DNA of 64,000 bases from Ktedonobacteria bacterium (GCA_027459785.1 DAIDGU010000054.1:20203-84202), one strand, 5' to 3'; counted from the first letter of the stretch, positions 25,387-37,222 are shown. Numbers and translations are program-made. Notes: generated by a model not told the origin, from the sequence alone.

Positions 25387-27087
25387 ATGAGCCAAACGCT
25401 GCTCACCATCATCGTCGTCGTGGCGCTGATCGCCATTCTGTGCGTGCTGTTGCTGCGCCTGGGCGCGAGTCTTTATCGCAAAGTCGGTCCCAACCAGGCG
25501 CTCATCGTGTATGGCCGCCATCAATCGCGGGTCATCACCAACGGCGGCACGCTAATCACGCCGTTTTTCGAGGAAGCGACGTATTTTTCACTGGAACTGA
25601 TGTCCTTCGACGTAGCGCCGCGCCAAGATCTTTATACGAACCAGGGCGTGGCCGTCAACGTGGAGGCCGTCACGCAGCTTAAAGTGCGGTCGGACCGCGA
25701 GAGCATCCTCACTGCTGCCGAGCAATTTTTGAGCAAGGACGACGACGAGCGCGAAGGGTTGATCCGCCTGGTGATGGAAGGCCATCTGCGCGGCATCGTC
25801 GGCCAGTTGACTGTCGAGCAGTTGGTGAAGGAGCCGGAGATGGTCAGCGAGAAGATGCGCACCATCAGTTCATCGGATCTCACCAAGATGGGGCTGGATG
25901 TCGTGTCGTTCACCATCAAAGAAGTGCGCGACAACAACGACTACATCACCAACATGGGCCGGCCAGAGATCGAGCGCATCAAGAAAGAGGCGAACATCGC
26001 CGCCGCGCTGGCCGCGCGCGATACCCAGATCCAGCAGGCTTCCGCACTACGCGAATCCGCCGTCGCCAAATCGCAGGCCGATCAATCGCGCGTGGAAGCC
26101 GAGTCGGCCTCGCAGACAAAGCAGGCGGAATTCCAGCGCGACCTTTCGCTGAAAAAAGCGGCCTATGATGCTGAGGTCAAGAAACAGCAAGCCTCGGCGG
26201 ATAAAGCGTATGACATTCAGGCCAACGTGATGCAGCAGCAGGTGATTGAAGAGGCCACCCGCGTGCAGGAGATCGAGCGCACGGCGCAGGTGAAGGTGCA
26301 GGAAGCTGAGATCAAGCGCCGCCAACTCGAACTGGAAGCGACCGTCTTGAAGAGCGCGGAGGCCGACCGCCAGCGCGTGGAAACGGTGGCCGAAGCGGAA
26401 CGCCGCCGCCTGGCGTTGGAAGCGCAGGGCCATGCCGAGGCGCTTCACGCCCAGAGCGTGGCCGAAGCCGAGGCCGCGCGCGTGCGCGGCCAGGCCGAAG
26501 CGGAGATCGCCAAGATCCGTGGCCTGGCGGAAGCCGAGGTCGTCAAGGCCCACGGCCTGGCGGAAGCCGACGCGATCCGCGCCAAGGGCGAAGCCGAGGC
26601 CGAGGCGATGCGCGTGAAGGCCGAAGCGTATCACCAATACAACCAGGCCGCCGTGCTGGATAAGCTGCTGACGGGCCTGCCGGAGATGGTGCGCGCCCTG
26701 GCCGAACCGCTGAGCAAGGTGGATCGCGTCACCATCGTTTCCACCGGCGAGGGACAGAACGGTGGCGTCGGCGCCAGCCGGCTGACGGGCGATCTGGTGA
26801 ACATGCTGGCCCAGGTGCCAGCGATCTTCGAGATGCTCAGCGGCGGCATAAAGCTGGACGACCTGATGAGCCGCGTCCCTGGCATGCAACCAGCAAACGG
26901 CACGGCCCCCGCGCCCGACGAGACGGAGGCCGCGACGGTTCCCGCCGAGCCGGTGCCGGTGGGCGTGACGGCCCTCAGCACCATCGTCGATGCCGCGCCG
27001 CCTGCCCCCAACACGCCGCCCGCCACGCCTGATGCCGCGCCCGCACGCAACTCGCACGCCGCGCCGCGCCCCAAGCCCCAGCAGTAA
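25387..27087 (+). CDS. Flotillin/YqiK-like SPFH-domain protein
   Basis: A 566-residue membrane scaffold protein. An N-terminal membrane span (residues 5-23) is followed by the SPFH/band-7 domain (about 25-200) and a long charged coiled coil (about 200-420) containing repeated AEAE/GLAEAE units typical of flotillins. A Pro/Ala-rich tail forms the last 70 residues. Flotillins oligomerise into membrane microdomains and pair with NfeD-like partners such as the preceding gene. Start ATG at 25387; see the unusual ribosome-site hairpin. The 381-bp gap to fabH holds no gene I can support. Confidence 0.88.
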   Translation: MSQTLLTIIVVVALIAILCVLLLRLGASLYRKVGPNQALIVYGRHQSRVITNGGTLITPFFEEATYFSLELMSFDVAPRQDLYTNQGVAVNVEAVTQLKVRSDRESILTAAEQFLSKDDDEREGLIRLVMEGHLRGIVGQLTVEQLVKEPEMVSEKMRTISSSDLTKMGLDVVSFTIKEVRDNNDYITNMGRPEIERIKKEANIAAALAARDTQIQQASALRESAVAKSQADQSRVEAESASQTKQAEFQRDLSLKKAAYDAEVKKQQASADKAYDIQANVMQQQVIEEATRVQEIERTAQVKVQEAEIKRRQLELEATVLKSAEADRQRVETVAEAERRRLALEAQGHAEALHAQSVAEAEAARVRGQAEAEIAKIRGLAEAEVVKAHGLAEADAIRAKGEAEAEAMRVKAEAYHQYNQAAVLDKLLTGLPEMVRALAEPLSKVDRVTIVSTGEGQNGGVGASRLTGDLVNMLAQVPAIFEMLSGGIKLDDLMSRVPGMQPANGTAPAPDETEAATVPAEPVPVGVTALSTIVDAAPPAPNTPPATPDAAPARNSHAAPRPKPQQ

Positions 27088-27468
27088 GCGTACAGGAGGG
27101 GTGGGCCGAAATCGCCTGTCCCTTCTATTTTGCTCCATGATACCGCTATTGCGTGCATACAAGTGGGATACTATCAGTGGCGGTGGTGGATAATGCAATG
27201 GGCAGGAGATGATGGTTCAGAGATGCAAGATGATCGCATAGCTGAGCCAGAGGCAGATGCAAGTGGCACCATATGACGTGAGGAACGCTATTTCCCTCCC
27301 TATGTCCTTACCGGCTTGCCCGCCTGCGTCTGTATACTATCGCCATCCGCTACCGGTTATGGTACAATGGAGCCACACGTGTAGCCAGCTATAGCCAGCT
27401 ACACATCGGCGCGTTGGGCCAATGGCGTCTCGCACCGCGCGACATCCTGTGGGAGGGCAGCTTCGAGC

Positions 27469-28470
27469 ATGTATAGCGCAATCACTGGCTGGGGCATGGC
27501 GGTGCCTGAAAACATTTTGACCAACGCGGATCTGGAACGCCTGGTAGACACTTCGGATGACTGGATCGTCTCGCGCACGGGCATTCGTGAGCGGCACGTC
27601 ACCACGCCCGACGAAACCTCATCGACGCTGGCGATCCGCGCCAGCCAGCAGGCGCTGGCGCGCGCGCACCTCGCGCCGACGGACCTGGACATGATCATCC
27701 TGGGGACGGTGACGGGCGATTACTCGTTCCCCGCCACGGCTTGCCTGGTGCAAGATGGCTTGGGCGCGAGTTGCGCGGCCTTCGACATCCAGGCGGCCTG
27801 CACTGGCTGGATTTATGGTATGGTGATGGCACACCAGTTCGTCAGCACCGGCGCGGCGCGCAACGTGTTGGTCATCGGCGTGGAGGTGCTTTCCAAGATC
27901 ACCGATATGCGTGACCGGGGGACGTGCGTGCTATTCGGCGACGGCGCGGGCGCGACGGTCGTTTCCGCCAGCGACACGCCGGGTGGTGTACTCGGTTGGA
28001 CGCTCGGCGCGGACGGTGCGCGCCCCGAACAGCTTTATCGCAAGGCGGGCGGCGCGAAGCATCCTATCACGCGCGAGAACATCGACAGCCACGATCCCTA
28101 CATCAGCATGATGGGGTCCGAGGTCTTCAAATTCGCCACGCGCACGATGGGAACGGCGATGGAAGAGGCGCTGGTGAAAGCCAACCTGACCGCGCACGAC
28201 ATCGACCTCTTCATCCCCCACCAGGCCAATCTGCGCATCATCGAGGCCGCCTCACGCCGGCTGGAATTGCCGCCGGAAAAGGTCTTCGTCAATATCGAAC
28301 GCTATGGCAACACCTCGGCGGCGGCGGTCCCCATCGCCATGTGCGAGGCCATCGACCAGGGGCGCATCATGCCGGGCAGCCGCGTGGGCTGCGTCGCCTT
28401 CGGGGCCGGCCTCACCTGGGGCGCCATCGCGCTGCAATGGACCGCGCCGGTGGGGGACGTGGGCGCATAA
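27469..28470 (+). CDS. fabH: Beta-ketoacyl-ACP synthase III
   Basis: A 333-residue condensing enzyme that joins acetyl- or branched acyl-CoA to malonyl-ACP to start fatty acid synthesis. The catalytic triad is complete: Cys111 in DIQAACTGW, His in LFIPHQANLR and Asn in RYGNTSAAAVP. Length and the C-terminal GAGLTWGA match the family. GGGAGGG lies 10 nt before the ATG. No other fab genes are adjacent. It converges on lon, with a 37-bp gap. Confidence 0.95.
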   Translation: MYSAITGWGMAVPENILTNADLERLVDTSDDWIVSRTGIRERHVTTPDETSSTLAIRASQQALARAHLAPTDLDMIILGTVTGDYSFPATACLVQDGLGASCAAFDIQAACTGWIYGMVMAHQFVSTGAARNVLVIGVEVLSKITDMRDRGTCVLFGDGAGATVVSASDTPGGVLGWTLGADGARPEQLYRKAGGAKHPITRENIDSHDPYISMMGSEVFKFATRTMGTAMEEALVKANLTAHDIDLFIPHQANLRIIEAASRRLELPPEKVFVNIERYGNTSAAAVPIAMCEAIDQGRIMPGSRVGCVAFGAGLTWGAIALQWTAPVGDVGA

Positions 28471-28507
28471 ATCGCCGATTGTGGGCGGCGGCTGCCGCCC
28501 AATGATG

Positions 28508-31018
28508 TCACTCCCCCTCGTCGTCCTTGTCTTTGGCACAGCGGCCCATCTGTGTCGCTGGCTCGTTGCCGGTGGTATCGGACGGCGCAATCTCTGGGGG
28601 GGTATCGCGTGGGGCGTGGGGAGCGGGCGGCGGGCCGTCGGAGCCAGAGACCACCAGCCCGACCGTCGCGTCGGCGGTTTCGTCGCGTGGCAGCAGGGCG
28701 GCGCGTTCCACCTCCTCCATCCGGGCGACAGGGACGAAAGTGATCTGGTGGCGGATGCGCTCCGGGATCTCCTGAATGTCCTTCTGGTTCTCGGCAGGGA
28801 GGATGATGCGGCGGATGCCGACGCGGTAGGCTGCCAGCACTTTGTCGCGCAGGCCGCCGATGGGCAGCACGCGCCCGCGCAGGGTGATCTCGCCGGTCAT
28901 GGCCGTGTCGGCGCGCACGGGGCGGTTGGTGAGCGCGGAGATCATTGCCGTGGCGATGGTGATGCCAGCCGAGGGACCGTCCTTCGGCACCGCGCCTTCC
29001 GGCAGATGCAAGTGGAGATCGAGCTGATCGGCGAAGGTCGGCGAGATGCCCAATTCATCGACGCGCGTGCGGATGTAGGAGTGCGCGGTTTGGGCCGATT
29101 CGCGCATCACATCGCCCTGCTGGCCCGTCAGCCGCACATCGCCGCGCCCTGGCATGAAGGCGACTTCCACCGGCAGCAGCGTGCCACCAGACTCGGTCCA
29201 GGCAAGGCCCATCGCCAGGCCCACCTGATCGCCTTCCGGCGCGTCGTCGCCGCTGAAGCGTGGCGGTCCCAGGTACTCTTCGATGGTCTTTTTGGTCAGG
29301 CGGATGCGCGCCTGGGGGTCGATCAGCACGCGCCGCGCGGCTTTATCGCAGATCGTCCCCAGGTGTCGGCCCAGCGAGCGTACGCCCGCCTCGCGCGTAT
29401 AGGACGCGACGATCCATTGCAGCATCGGTGCCGGCAGCTTCACCTCGTCGGTTGTCAGCGATGCATCGCGCAGCGCCTTCGGCCAGAGGTAGTCGCGCGC
29501 GATGGCGATCTTCTCCTCCTCGGTATAGCCGGGGATATCGATGATCTCCATGCGGTCCGCGAGCGGGCGCGGGATGCCGTAGCGGTTGTTGCCGGTGCAG
29601 ATGAAGAAGACTTCGGAGAGATCATATGGCACTTCCAGGTAATGATCCGTGAAGGTTGAGTTTTGCGAGGGGTCCAGCACTTCCAGCAGCGCGGCGGCAG
29701 GGTCGCCACGGTAGTCCGATGCCAGCTTGTCGATCTCATCCAGCAAGAAGACAGGATTTTTGACACCCGCCGTCTTCATCGCGTTGATGATGCGCCCAGG
29801 GAGCGCGCCAACATATGTGCGGCGGTGGCCGCGAATCTCAGCTTCGTCGTGGACGCCGCCCAGCGAAATGCGCACCAGGGGCCGGCCCATCGCCTTCGCG
29901 ATGGATTCGCCCAGGGAGGTTTTGCCGACGCCGGGCGGGCCGATCAGGCACATGATGGGGCCGCGATTGACGGCGCGGTAATCGATGGCACCTGTTTCCG
30001 TCTTCGTGCGCGCCATACGCAGTTGGCGCACGGCCAGGAAGTCCGTGATGCGATCTTTGACGCGCTCCAGGCCGAACTGCTGCTCGTCCAGCACGCGTTG
30101 CACCTCGCGGATGTCCAGCCGGTCGGCGCTACGGTCCTGCCAGGGCAGCGCGAGGATCCAGTCGATATAGTTGCGGATGACGCCGGTTTCGGCGGAGTTG
30201 GCCGGGGTGCGCTCCAGTTTGGTGATCTCTTTGAGGACTTTCGTCTCGACCTCCGCCGGCATGCCCTTCTGCGCCACGCGCTCGCGCAGTTCCTGGCCCT
30301 CCGTCAGCGTATCCTGCCCCAGTTCGCGCTGAATCGCTTTGAGTTGCTCTTTCAGATAGTATTCCTGCTGGTTGCGGTCCACTTGCTCGCGCACGCGCTG
30401 GCGGATGCGCTGCTCCATATCCAGCACTTCGATGGCATTGCCCAGGATAACACAAATCTTTTCCAGCCGCTGTTCGGGATCAATCGTTTCCAATAGCTCT
30501 TGCTGTTTATCTGGATCGGAGACGAGGTGCGCGGCCAGCACATCCGAGAGGCGCGAAGGTGAGCGCATGACCATGATCGACTCGATCTCTTGCGCGGAAA
30601 AGCGCCGATTGAGCTGGATATAGCGGTCAAAGATCTCGTGGGCGTGGCGCACCAGCGCCTGGGCGGTGGCCGTCGTGCCGGATGGCTCGGCGATGCGCGC
30701 CGTCAGCACGCGCAAGGCGGGATCTAGCGCGACCCACTCATCGATGCGGACACGGCGCTGGCCTTCCACCTGCACCTGGGCGGTGTCGCCCTCGCGCTCG
30801 AAGGAAAGCATCTGCACCACCGTGGCGACGGTGTGAATGTCGGCGGGTTTGGGATCATCGACTTCCGTCGCCTGCTGCTTGGCGACGACGAAGGTGCGCG
30901 TGTGTTCCCAGGCGTCGGCGACGGCCTGCAAGGAGCGCGGGCGCACGATGGTGAGGTTCGCGCGCATGCGTGGGAAGACGACAGTATTTTTCAGCGGCAC
31001 AAGCGGGTATTCGCGCAT
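28508..31018 (-). CDS. lon: ATP-dependent protease Lon
   Basis: An 836-residue AAA+ serine protease that degrades misfolded and regulatory proteins. The LAN substrate-binding domain occupies roughly residues 1-200, the ATPase has Walker [10 protein letters not shown] and Walker B FLLDEIDK, and the protease domain has the Ser in PKDGPSAG and the Lys in GLRDKVLAA of the Ser-Lys dyad. The C-terminus has an acidic, Pro-rich tail of about 60 residues that is not typical. AGGAG precedes the ATG. It follows clpX on the same strand, but a hairpin lies between, so it may have its own promoter within 31019-31110. Confidence 0.96.
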   Translation of the reverse strand: MREYPLVPLKNTVVFPRMRANLTIVRPRSLQAVADAWEHTRTFVVAKQQATEVDDPKPADIHTVATVVQMLSFEREGDTAQVQVEGQRRVRIDEWVALDPALRVLTARIAEPSGTTATAQALVRHAHEIFDRYIQLNRRFSAQEIESIMVMRSPSRLSDVLAAHLVSDPDKQQELLETIDPEQRLEKICVILGNAIEVLDMEQRIRQRVREQVDRNQQEYYLKEQLKAIQRELGQDTLTEGQELRERVAQKGMPAEVETKVLKEITKLERTPANSAETGVIRNYIDWILALPWQDRSADRLDIREVQRVLDEQQFGLERVKDRITDFLAVRQLRMARTKTETGAIDYRAVNRGPIMCLIGPPGVGKTSLGESIAKAMGRPLVRISLGGVHDEAEIRGHRRTYVGALPGRIINAMKTAGVKNPVFLLDEIDKLASDYRGDPAAALLEVLDPSQNSTFTDHYLEVPYDLSEVFFICTGNNRYGIPRPLADRMEIIDIPGYTEEEKIAIARDYLWPKALRDASLTTDEVKLPAPMLQWIVASYTREAGVRSLGRHLGTICDKAARRVLIDPQARIRLTKKTIEEYLGPPRFSGDDAPEGDQVGLAMGLAWTESGGTLLPVEVAFMPGRGDVRLTGQQGDVMRESAQTAHSYIRTRVDELGISPTFADQLDLHLHLPEGAVPKDGPSAGITIATAMISALTNRPVRADTAMTGEITLRGRVLPIGGLRDKVLAAYRVGIRRIILPAENQKDIQEIPERIRHQITFVPVARMEEVERAALLPRDETADATVGLVVSGSDGPPPAPHAPRDTPPEIAPSDTTGNEPATQMGRCAKDKDDEGE

Positions 31019-31110
31019 GTTGAGTCTCCTGCTAGGAAAATCCCACCCTTACCGCTGTGGTAGCTCCATTACGGCGCAAGGGGGCAACGGCCTTCCCTGC
31101 CGAAAACAAG

Positions 31111-31141
31111 GAGGCAAAGCGCCGCACGCGACCTTTGCCTC
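31111..31141 (-). terminator. Terminator between clpX and lon
   Basis: GAGGCAAAG (31111-31119) pairs with CTTTGCCTC (31133-31141), 9 bp, followed on the minus strand by CTTGTTTTC. It lies just past the clpX stop at 31179. Confidence 0.7.
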
Positions 31142-31178
31142 TCCGCATGGTTGATGCCAATCTGCACGAACGCGCGCC

Positions 31179-32495
<1,317 letters not shown>

Positions 32496-32617
32496 GCGTT
32501 CACCATTCCTCCTGCGCCGGAGCGCGGACGATAATCTGAGCGCCGACCCAGTGTGCAGGAGACACGGATGGCAGACTCAAGCGCCATTGAATCATCTGAG
32601 CAACTATTCCTTTTAAC

Positions 32618-34060
32618 CTATTCTGCTTCCGGTGCAGCCGATGATTCCGTCTCAACCGGGGCAGCCGCTTCCGGCGTTTGGGCGGTGGCGACCACGTGCT
32701 CAGCAGGGGTACCGGCGGCCTCGCCGGCGAGCGTGGCGAGCATCGCCGCTGGATCATCTCCTATCGTAGCGGAGGATTCACTATCTGTCAAATGTTGCAT
32801 GACCCAGTCCTGGGCCTGGTCCCGTAGGAGGCTGCGTTCGATGGATTGGCGCTGCGCCGGTTTGAGTTGCCCCAGCCGCATGCGCCGTGCGCCGGAAGAG
32901 GTCGCGTTATAGGCATCCAGCACGCGCTGCACGTCTTGCACGGTGACGGTCAGCCCTTCCTGTTCGGCGATCAACTCTAAAGCACGGCGCTGCTTGACGC
33001 GCCGCAATGCTTCGGGCTGCATCTCCTCGCGGTAGCTGTCCAGCGTCTTGCCCATCAGTTGCAGGTAGCGGGCGAAGTCGATCTGATCGCGGCTGAGCAG
33101 GCGATCCAGGTCGCTGATGATGTCTTCGACCTCAGCATCCACCAGCACCTGGGGAACCGGCAGCGTCAGCCGTTCGATGAGTGCGTCATTGACCTTCTCG
33201 CGCAGGTCGCGGCGCGCGGTCGCCAGGCGATTCTGGTGCAATTCGGCGCGGATGGCCTCGCGCAGGGTGGCCACGTCGGCGTAATCGCCCATCTTCTGGG
33301 CGAACTCGTCATCGACAGGGGGCAGTTCTTTCACCGCCACCCGATCCAGCGTGAGGGTATAGTTGGCGGGCTGGCCGGCGATATCCGTTTTGGCATAATC
33401 TGCCGGCACGGTGAGGCTGAATTCCTTGGTGTCGCCCTCGCTCATGCCGACGATCTCTTGATCCATGCCGGTATAGAGGCCGGTGCGCTCGTCGGTCAAC
33501 TCGAATTCGTGGTCCTTGAGGTCGCTGATTGTTTTCTCACCGATGACGAGCTTGAGCGCGACGGTCACGCGGTCGCCGATCTGCGCGGGGCGTTCCACTG
33601 GCACCCAGAGGGCACTGCGCTCACGCGCGTTGTCGATGACGCGCTCGATATCTTCGTCCGTCACCTCAACCGGCTCTTGCATCACGTGGATGTCGTGGTA
33701 GTCGGCCAGTTCACCCTTGCTCAGCACCGGGACGGTGACGGTGACATCATGTTCCTGGCCATAGTTCACCTCATGCACATGAGCGTGGGGCGCACCCAAC
33801 AGCGTCAGATCGTGCTCGCGCGCCGAGGCGCTGACGGCATCCTGCACCAGATCTTCGATGGCCTCTTCGTAGAGCGCGTCGCGCCCGACGAGGCGTTCGA
33901 TGGTGGCGCGCGGCGCGTGGCCGGGGCGGAAGCCAGGGATCTTTTGGCTCTGGGCCAGGCGGCGATAGACTTTTTCCGAAGCTTTATCGATGGCGGCCCA
34001 GTCGAGATGCACTGTGAATTGTGCGTCGCTTGCCGGCGTCGTTTCAACCGTGACGTTCAA
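32618..34060 (-). CDS. tig: Trigger factor
   Basis: A 480-residue ribosome-associated chaperone and prolyl isomerase. The N-terminal ribosome-binding domain carries the signature GFRPGHAPR, followed by a central FKBP-type domain and the C-terminal arms; an acidic, Ala-rich tail of about 50 residues is extra. The start is best taken as the TTG at 34060, giving MNVTVET, because GGAGG lies 8-9 nt upstream and family members begin in this way; the ATG at 34123 adds 21 residues with no family resemblance. It is first of the tig-clpX-lon series. Confidence 0.93.
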   Translation of the reverse strand: MNVTVETTPASDAQFTVHLDWAAIDKASEKVYRRLAQSQKIPGFRPGHAPRATIERLVGRDALYEEAIEDLVQDAVSASAREHDLTLLGAPHAHVHEVNYGQEHDVTVTVPVLSKGELADYHDIHVMQEPVEVTDEDIERVIDNARERSALWVPVERPAQIGDRVTVALKLVIGEKTISDLKDHEFELTDERTGLYTGMDQEIVGMSEGDTKEFSLTVPADYAKTDIAGQPANYTLTLDRVAVKELPPVDDEFAQKMGDYADVATLREAIRAELHQNRLATARRDLREKVNDALIERLTLPVPQVLVDAEVEDIISDLDRLLSRDQIDFARYLQLMGKTLDSYREEMQPEALRRVKQRRALELIAEQEGLTVTVQDVQRVLDAYNATSSGARRMRLGQLKPAQRQSIERSLLRDQAQDWVMQHLTDSESSATIGDDPAAMLATLAGEAAGTPAEHVVATAQTPEAAAPVETESSAAPEAE

Positions 34061-34361
34061 CGTCGTCTTCCTCCAGGTGGTCCTACTCAGATGGGATACA
34101 AAACGCCGCGCACCAGCAAGCAATAGGAGCGACGCTCGCGCGGGCGGTATGAGCGAATCAATGATCTTTTCTCATTATATCACGCCGGTGGGGAAGGGGA
34201 TGCGAACATGCAGCAAATCGTCTCATGCCGCGGCACTGGCTTCCGCCGCGCGGCGCAATGCCAGGAGCAGCGCAGCGCAGCACCGCCAGGAAAGATACCG
34301 GAGGACAGAAACGCGCTTTACCTATAAACAGAAAGTCCGATCAGGTAAACAGAGAGTCCGA

Positions 34362-34772
34362 TCAGGCGAGGTCGGCATCGTCTTCCGCCGCCGTGCCAGT
34401 GGCGTCTAGCCCCAGGATGCCCTTGCGTAGTACCTCCCAGGCGAGCAAGGCGCACTTCTGGCGCGCGGGGCTGAGGGGGATACCGAGCATAGCGAAGATA
34501 TCATCTTTGGTGATGGCCGCGAGCTCGTCCAGTGTCTTGCCCATAATCTCGTCCGTCAGCATCGAAGCGGATGCCTGGCTGATGGCGCAGCCCGCGCCGT
34601 TGAAGCGCACGTCCACCACGCGGTCGCCTGCCAGCCGCACGCCCATTTGCAGCCGATCGCCACAGAACGGGTTGGCATACGCCGCGAAGCGGTCAGGGTG
34701 ATCCATGTCGCCCTTGTTATGCGGCTCTTTGTAGTGTTCCAGGATGTACGCGCGATACAGGTCTTCCATCAT
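34362..34772 (-). CDS. sufU: SufU-type Fe-S cluster assembly scaffold/sulfur acceptor
   Basis: A 136-residue zinc protein that accepts sulfur from SufS, and a member of the IscU fold. The three conserved cysteines are in NPFCGDRL, GAGCAIS and RQKCALLAWEVL. The region between the second and third Cys contains the longer SufU-type insertion rather than the IscU LPPVK motif. GGGTGA precedes tandem ATG codons; I use 34772. It is downstream of sufS, separated by a 139-bp gap filled by CACGAA repeats. The C-terminus is acidic. Confidence 0.9.
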   Translation of the reverse strand: MMEDLYRAYILEHYKEPHNKGDMDHPDRFAAYANPFCGDRLQMGVRLAGDRVVDVRFNGAGCAISQASASMLTDEIMGKTLDELAAITKDDIFAMLGIPLSPARQKCALLAWEVLRKGILGLDATGTAAEDDADLA

Positions 34773-34786
34773 CAATCACCCTTCCC

Positions 34787-34905
34787 AGAGACCGAACACG
34801 AAAGCCACGAAATAGCCACGAAAGGCCACGAAAACTCTGCAAAACTCTTTTCGTATTCTTTCTGATCTTCGTGTTCGCTTGCGTGGACTTGGTGTTCGAT
34901 CCACT
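34787..34905. repeat. CACGAA/TTCGTG inverted repeat between sufU and sufS
   Basis: The left arm contains GAACACGAAAGCCACGAA and further CCACGAA units; the right arm has CTTCGTGTTCGC and CTTGGTGTTCG. The arms are complementary and could form a long hairpin in the sufS-sufU transcript. Related copies are at 36176-36305 and 48430-48460. Confidence 0.75.
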
Positions 34906-34911
34906 ACTTTC

Positions 34912-36156
34912 TCATAAGAATAGGTCTTTGGCACGCTTGATACTGGCGGCCAGGGCATCGATCTCACCGGAGGTGGTGTAGACATAGGCGCTGGCGCGGG
35001 CGGTGGCAGGCAGGCCGAAGCGCTCCATCAGCGGTTGGGCGCAGTGGTGGCCCGCACGGATGGCGATGCCGTCTTGGTCCAGCAGGGTAGCGAGATCGTG
35101 TGGGTGCATGCCGTCCACGGTGAAGGAGACGACCGCGCCGCGCGGCGCTTGCGTGGGTCCGACGATGTGCAGGCCAGGGATCGCACCCAACGCGGCCAGC
35201 ATGCGCTCGGCCAATGTGGCCTCGTGCGCCGCCACGCGGTCCATGCCCAACTCGCTCAGGTATGCCACCGCCGCGCCCAGGCCGACGGCCTCCGCGATGG
35301 CCGGCGTGCCGGCCTCGAACTTCCACGGCAGATCGTTCGTCGTGAAACTGCGCAGATGGACCTCGCGGATCATATCGCCGCCGCCGAGAAAGGGCGGCAT
35401 CGCGTCCAGCAGGGCGCGTTTGCCATACAGCACACCGATGCCGGTGGGGCCGAGCAGCTTATGCGCGGAAAACGCCAGGAAGTCGCAGTCAAGATCGCGC
35501 ACGTCGGTCGGCAGGTGTGGCACACTCTGCGCACCGTCGCAGACGACCACCGCGCCAGCGGCGTGCGCCTGCGCGATCATCTCCTTGGCTGGCGGGATCG
35601 TCCCCAGCACGTTCGACATCAGCGTGAAGGCGACGAGCTTCGGCTGGCGTTCCAGCAAGCGCGTGTAAGCCGCCAGATCCAGCAGGCCGTCATCCGTTAC
35701 AGGGACGAATTCTAGCACCGCGCCGGTGCGCGCCGCGAGGATCTGCCAGGGAACGAGATTGCTATGATGCTCCATCTCCGTCAGCACGATCAGATCGCCG
35801 GCCTGCACGTTCGCCAGCCCCCAGGTCTGCGCCACTAGATTGAGGCTTTCCGTGGCGTTGCGCGTGAAGACAACCTCTTTGACCGACCGCGCGTGGATGA
35901 AACGCGCCACCGCTTTGCGGGCCGCCTCATACGCCGCGCTGGCTTCCTCGCTGAGCGCATACGCGCCGCGATGCACGTTCGCGTTGCTGGAGCGATAATA
36001 CTGATCCATCGCCTCTAACACCGCCAGCGGCTTCTGCGACGACGCCGTGCTATCCAGGTATACCAGCGACTTGCCATTCACCGCGCGGCTGAGAATAGGG
36101 AAGTCCGCACGTGGGGCCAGCGCATCCAGCGCCGGCTGGGCAGAAAGATCGAGCAT
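34912..36156 (-). CDS. sufS: Cysteine desulfurase SufS
   Basis: A 414-residue PLP enzyme that removes sulfur from cysteine for Fe-S cluster assembly. The PLP lysine is in FSAHKLLGPTG, the cofactor-contacting EMEHHSNLVPW is present, and the catalytic cysteine is in RAGHHCAQPL, as in group II desulfurases. AAGGAAT precedes the ATG by 10 nt. It lies between sufC and sufU in one direction, with repeat-filled gaps on both sides. Confidence 0.95.
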   Translation of the reverse strand: MLDLSAQPALDALAPRADFPILSRAVNGKSLVYLDSTASSQKPLAVLEAMDQYYRSSNANVHRGAYALSEEASAAYEAARKAVARFIHARSVKEVVFTRNATESLNLVAQTWGLANVQAGDLIVLTEMEHHSNLVPWQILAARTGAVLEFVPVTDDGLLDLAAYTRLLERQPKLVAFTLMSNVLGTIPPAKEMIAQAHAAGAVVVCDGAQSVPHLPTDVRDLDCDFLAFSAHKLLGPTGIGVLYGKRALLDAMPPFLGGGDMIREVHLRSFTTNDLPWKFEAGTPAIAEAVGLGAAVAYLSELGMDRVAAHEATLAERMLAALGAIPGLHIVGPTQAPRGAVVSFTVDGMHPHDLATLLDQDGIAIRAGHHCAQPLMERFGLPATARASAYVYTTSGEIDALAASIKRAKDLFL

Positions 36157-36175
36157 AGCAACTATTCCTTCTTAT

Positions 36176-36305
36176 CGAACACAAACGCAGCGAACACGAA
36201 AGCCACGAAGAAGCACGAAAGGACACGAAATTCTCAGAAAAAGTTATCGTGTTTTTCGTAGCATTTCTAACCTTCGTGTTCGCTTTCGTGGTCTTCGTGT
36301 TCGCT
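36176..36305. repeat. CACGAA/TTCGTG inverted repeat between sufS and sufC
   Basis: CGAACACGAAAGCCACGAAG (from 36197) and CTTCGTGTTCGCTTTCGTGG (from 36271) are inverted copies flanking an A/T-rich centre. Together they form a potential hairpin of more than 100 nt in the sufC-sufS transcript. The family is shared with 34787 and 48430. Confidence 0.78.
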
Positions 36306-36310
36306 ACGTC

Positions 36311-37132
36311 TTAGGCGGCGTCTTCGCTCTCGCCGGTGAGCCAGGCGTAGCCCTTCTCTTCGAGTTCCAGCGCCAGCTCGCGCCCGCCGGTGCGGATGAT
36401 CTGGCCCTTGAACATCACGTGGACGATGTCGGGCGTGATGTAATTCAGCAAGCGTTGGTAGTGGGTGATGATCAAGCTGCCCATGTTGGGGCCGCGCAGG
36501 GCGTTGACGCCTTCGGCCACGATGCGCAGCGCGTCGATATCCAGGCCGGAGTCCGTCTCGTCCAGCACAGCGATCTCCGGCTGAAGGATCGCCATCTGCA
36601 AGATCTCGGCACGTTTCTTCTCGCCGCCAGAAAAGCCTTCATTCAGATAGCGGCTGAGAAAGGTGTTATCGACCTTGAGGATCTCCATCTTAGATTGCAG
36701 TAACTTGCGAAACTCCGTCGGGTTCAGGCTCTTCTTCTTGGGCGCGGCCCCCGTCGCCGTTTCCGGCTTAGCGGGATCATACCCCTCCTTGCGGGCGGCA
36801 TATGCGGAGCGCAGGAAGTTCGAGAGCGTCACGCCTGGCACGGAACTGGGATACTGGAACGCCAGGAAGAGGCCCATGCGGGCGCGCTTGTCGGGCGAGA
36901 GTTCCAGGATGTTGTGGCCCTTGAAGATGATCTCACCCTGCGTCACTTTATACGACGGGTGGCCCATGATGACGTTCGCCAGCGTGCTTTTGCCAGAGCC
37001 GTTCGGCCCCATCAGCGCATGCGTCTCGCCCTTGCGGATCTCCAGATTGACGCCGCGCAAAATCTCTTTATCGGCAACCGTGGCATGGATGTCACGGATG
37101 ATCAGATCAGCGTTCTCAGCAGGTGTAGCCAT
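36311..37132 (-). CDS. sufC: Fe-S assembly ATPase SufC
   Basis: A 273-residue ABC-type ATPase of the SUF machine. Walker A is GPNGSGKST, the Q-loop is in [13 protein letters not shown], the signature is [10 protein letters not shown] and Walker B plus switch is [12 protein letters not shown]. An insert of about 20 residues ([14 protein letters not shown]) after the Q-loop region is slightly longer than usual. SufC normally acts with SufB and SufD, but neither gene is in the window, although the regulator gene upstream and sufS downstream are. It follows the Rrf2 gene by 78 bp. Confidence 0.95.
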   Translation of the reverse strand: MATPAENADLIIRDIHATVADKEILRGVNLEIRKGETHALMGPNGSGKSTLANVIMGHPSYKVTQGEIIFKGHNILELSPDKRARMGLFLAFQYPSSVPGVTLSNFLRSAYAARKEGYDPAKPETATGAAPKKKSLNPTEFRKLLQSKMEILKVDNTFLSRYLNEGFSGGEKKRAEILQMAILQPEIAVLDETDSGLDIDALRIVAEGVNALRGPNMGSLIITHYQRLLNYITPDIVHVMFKGQIIRTGGRELALELEEKGYAWLTGESEDAA

Positions 37133-37200
37133 AGCTAGCAGGATGCCTCCTCGAAGATTGCCCCAGGGTGGGGCAGGAAAAAAGTAGCACTATTGTCCGT

Positions 37201-37222
37201 AAGCGCGGTTTCAACCGCCCGC
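37201..37222. repeat. GCGCGGTTTCAACCGCCCGC palindromic unit at the end of the Rrf2 gene
   Basis: The unit matches those at 23488 and 52675. On the minus strand it supplies the last codons and the TGA stop of the Rrf2 gene (TAGG then stop), so the regulator's C-terminus is partly repeat-derived. Confidence 0.6.

Noticed and set aside
26047..27198. 383-residue minus-strand frame over the flotillin gene
   Set aside because: Antisense of the coiled-coil repeats, explaining its own repetitive look.
27300..27370. Promoter for fabH from TATACT or TACAAT
   Set aside because: Neither box has a -35 element at acceptable spacing, so I do not list it as a feature.
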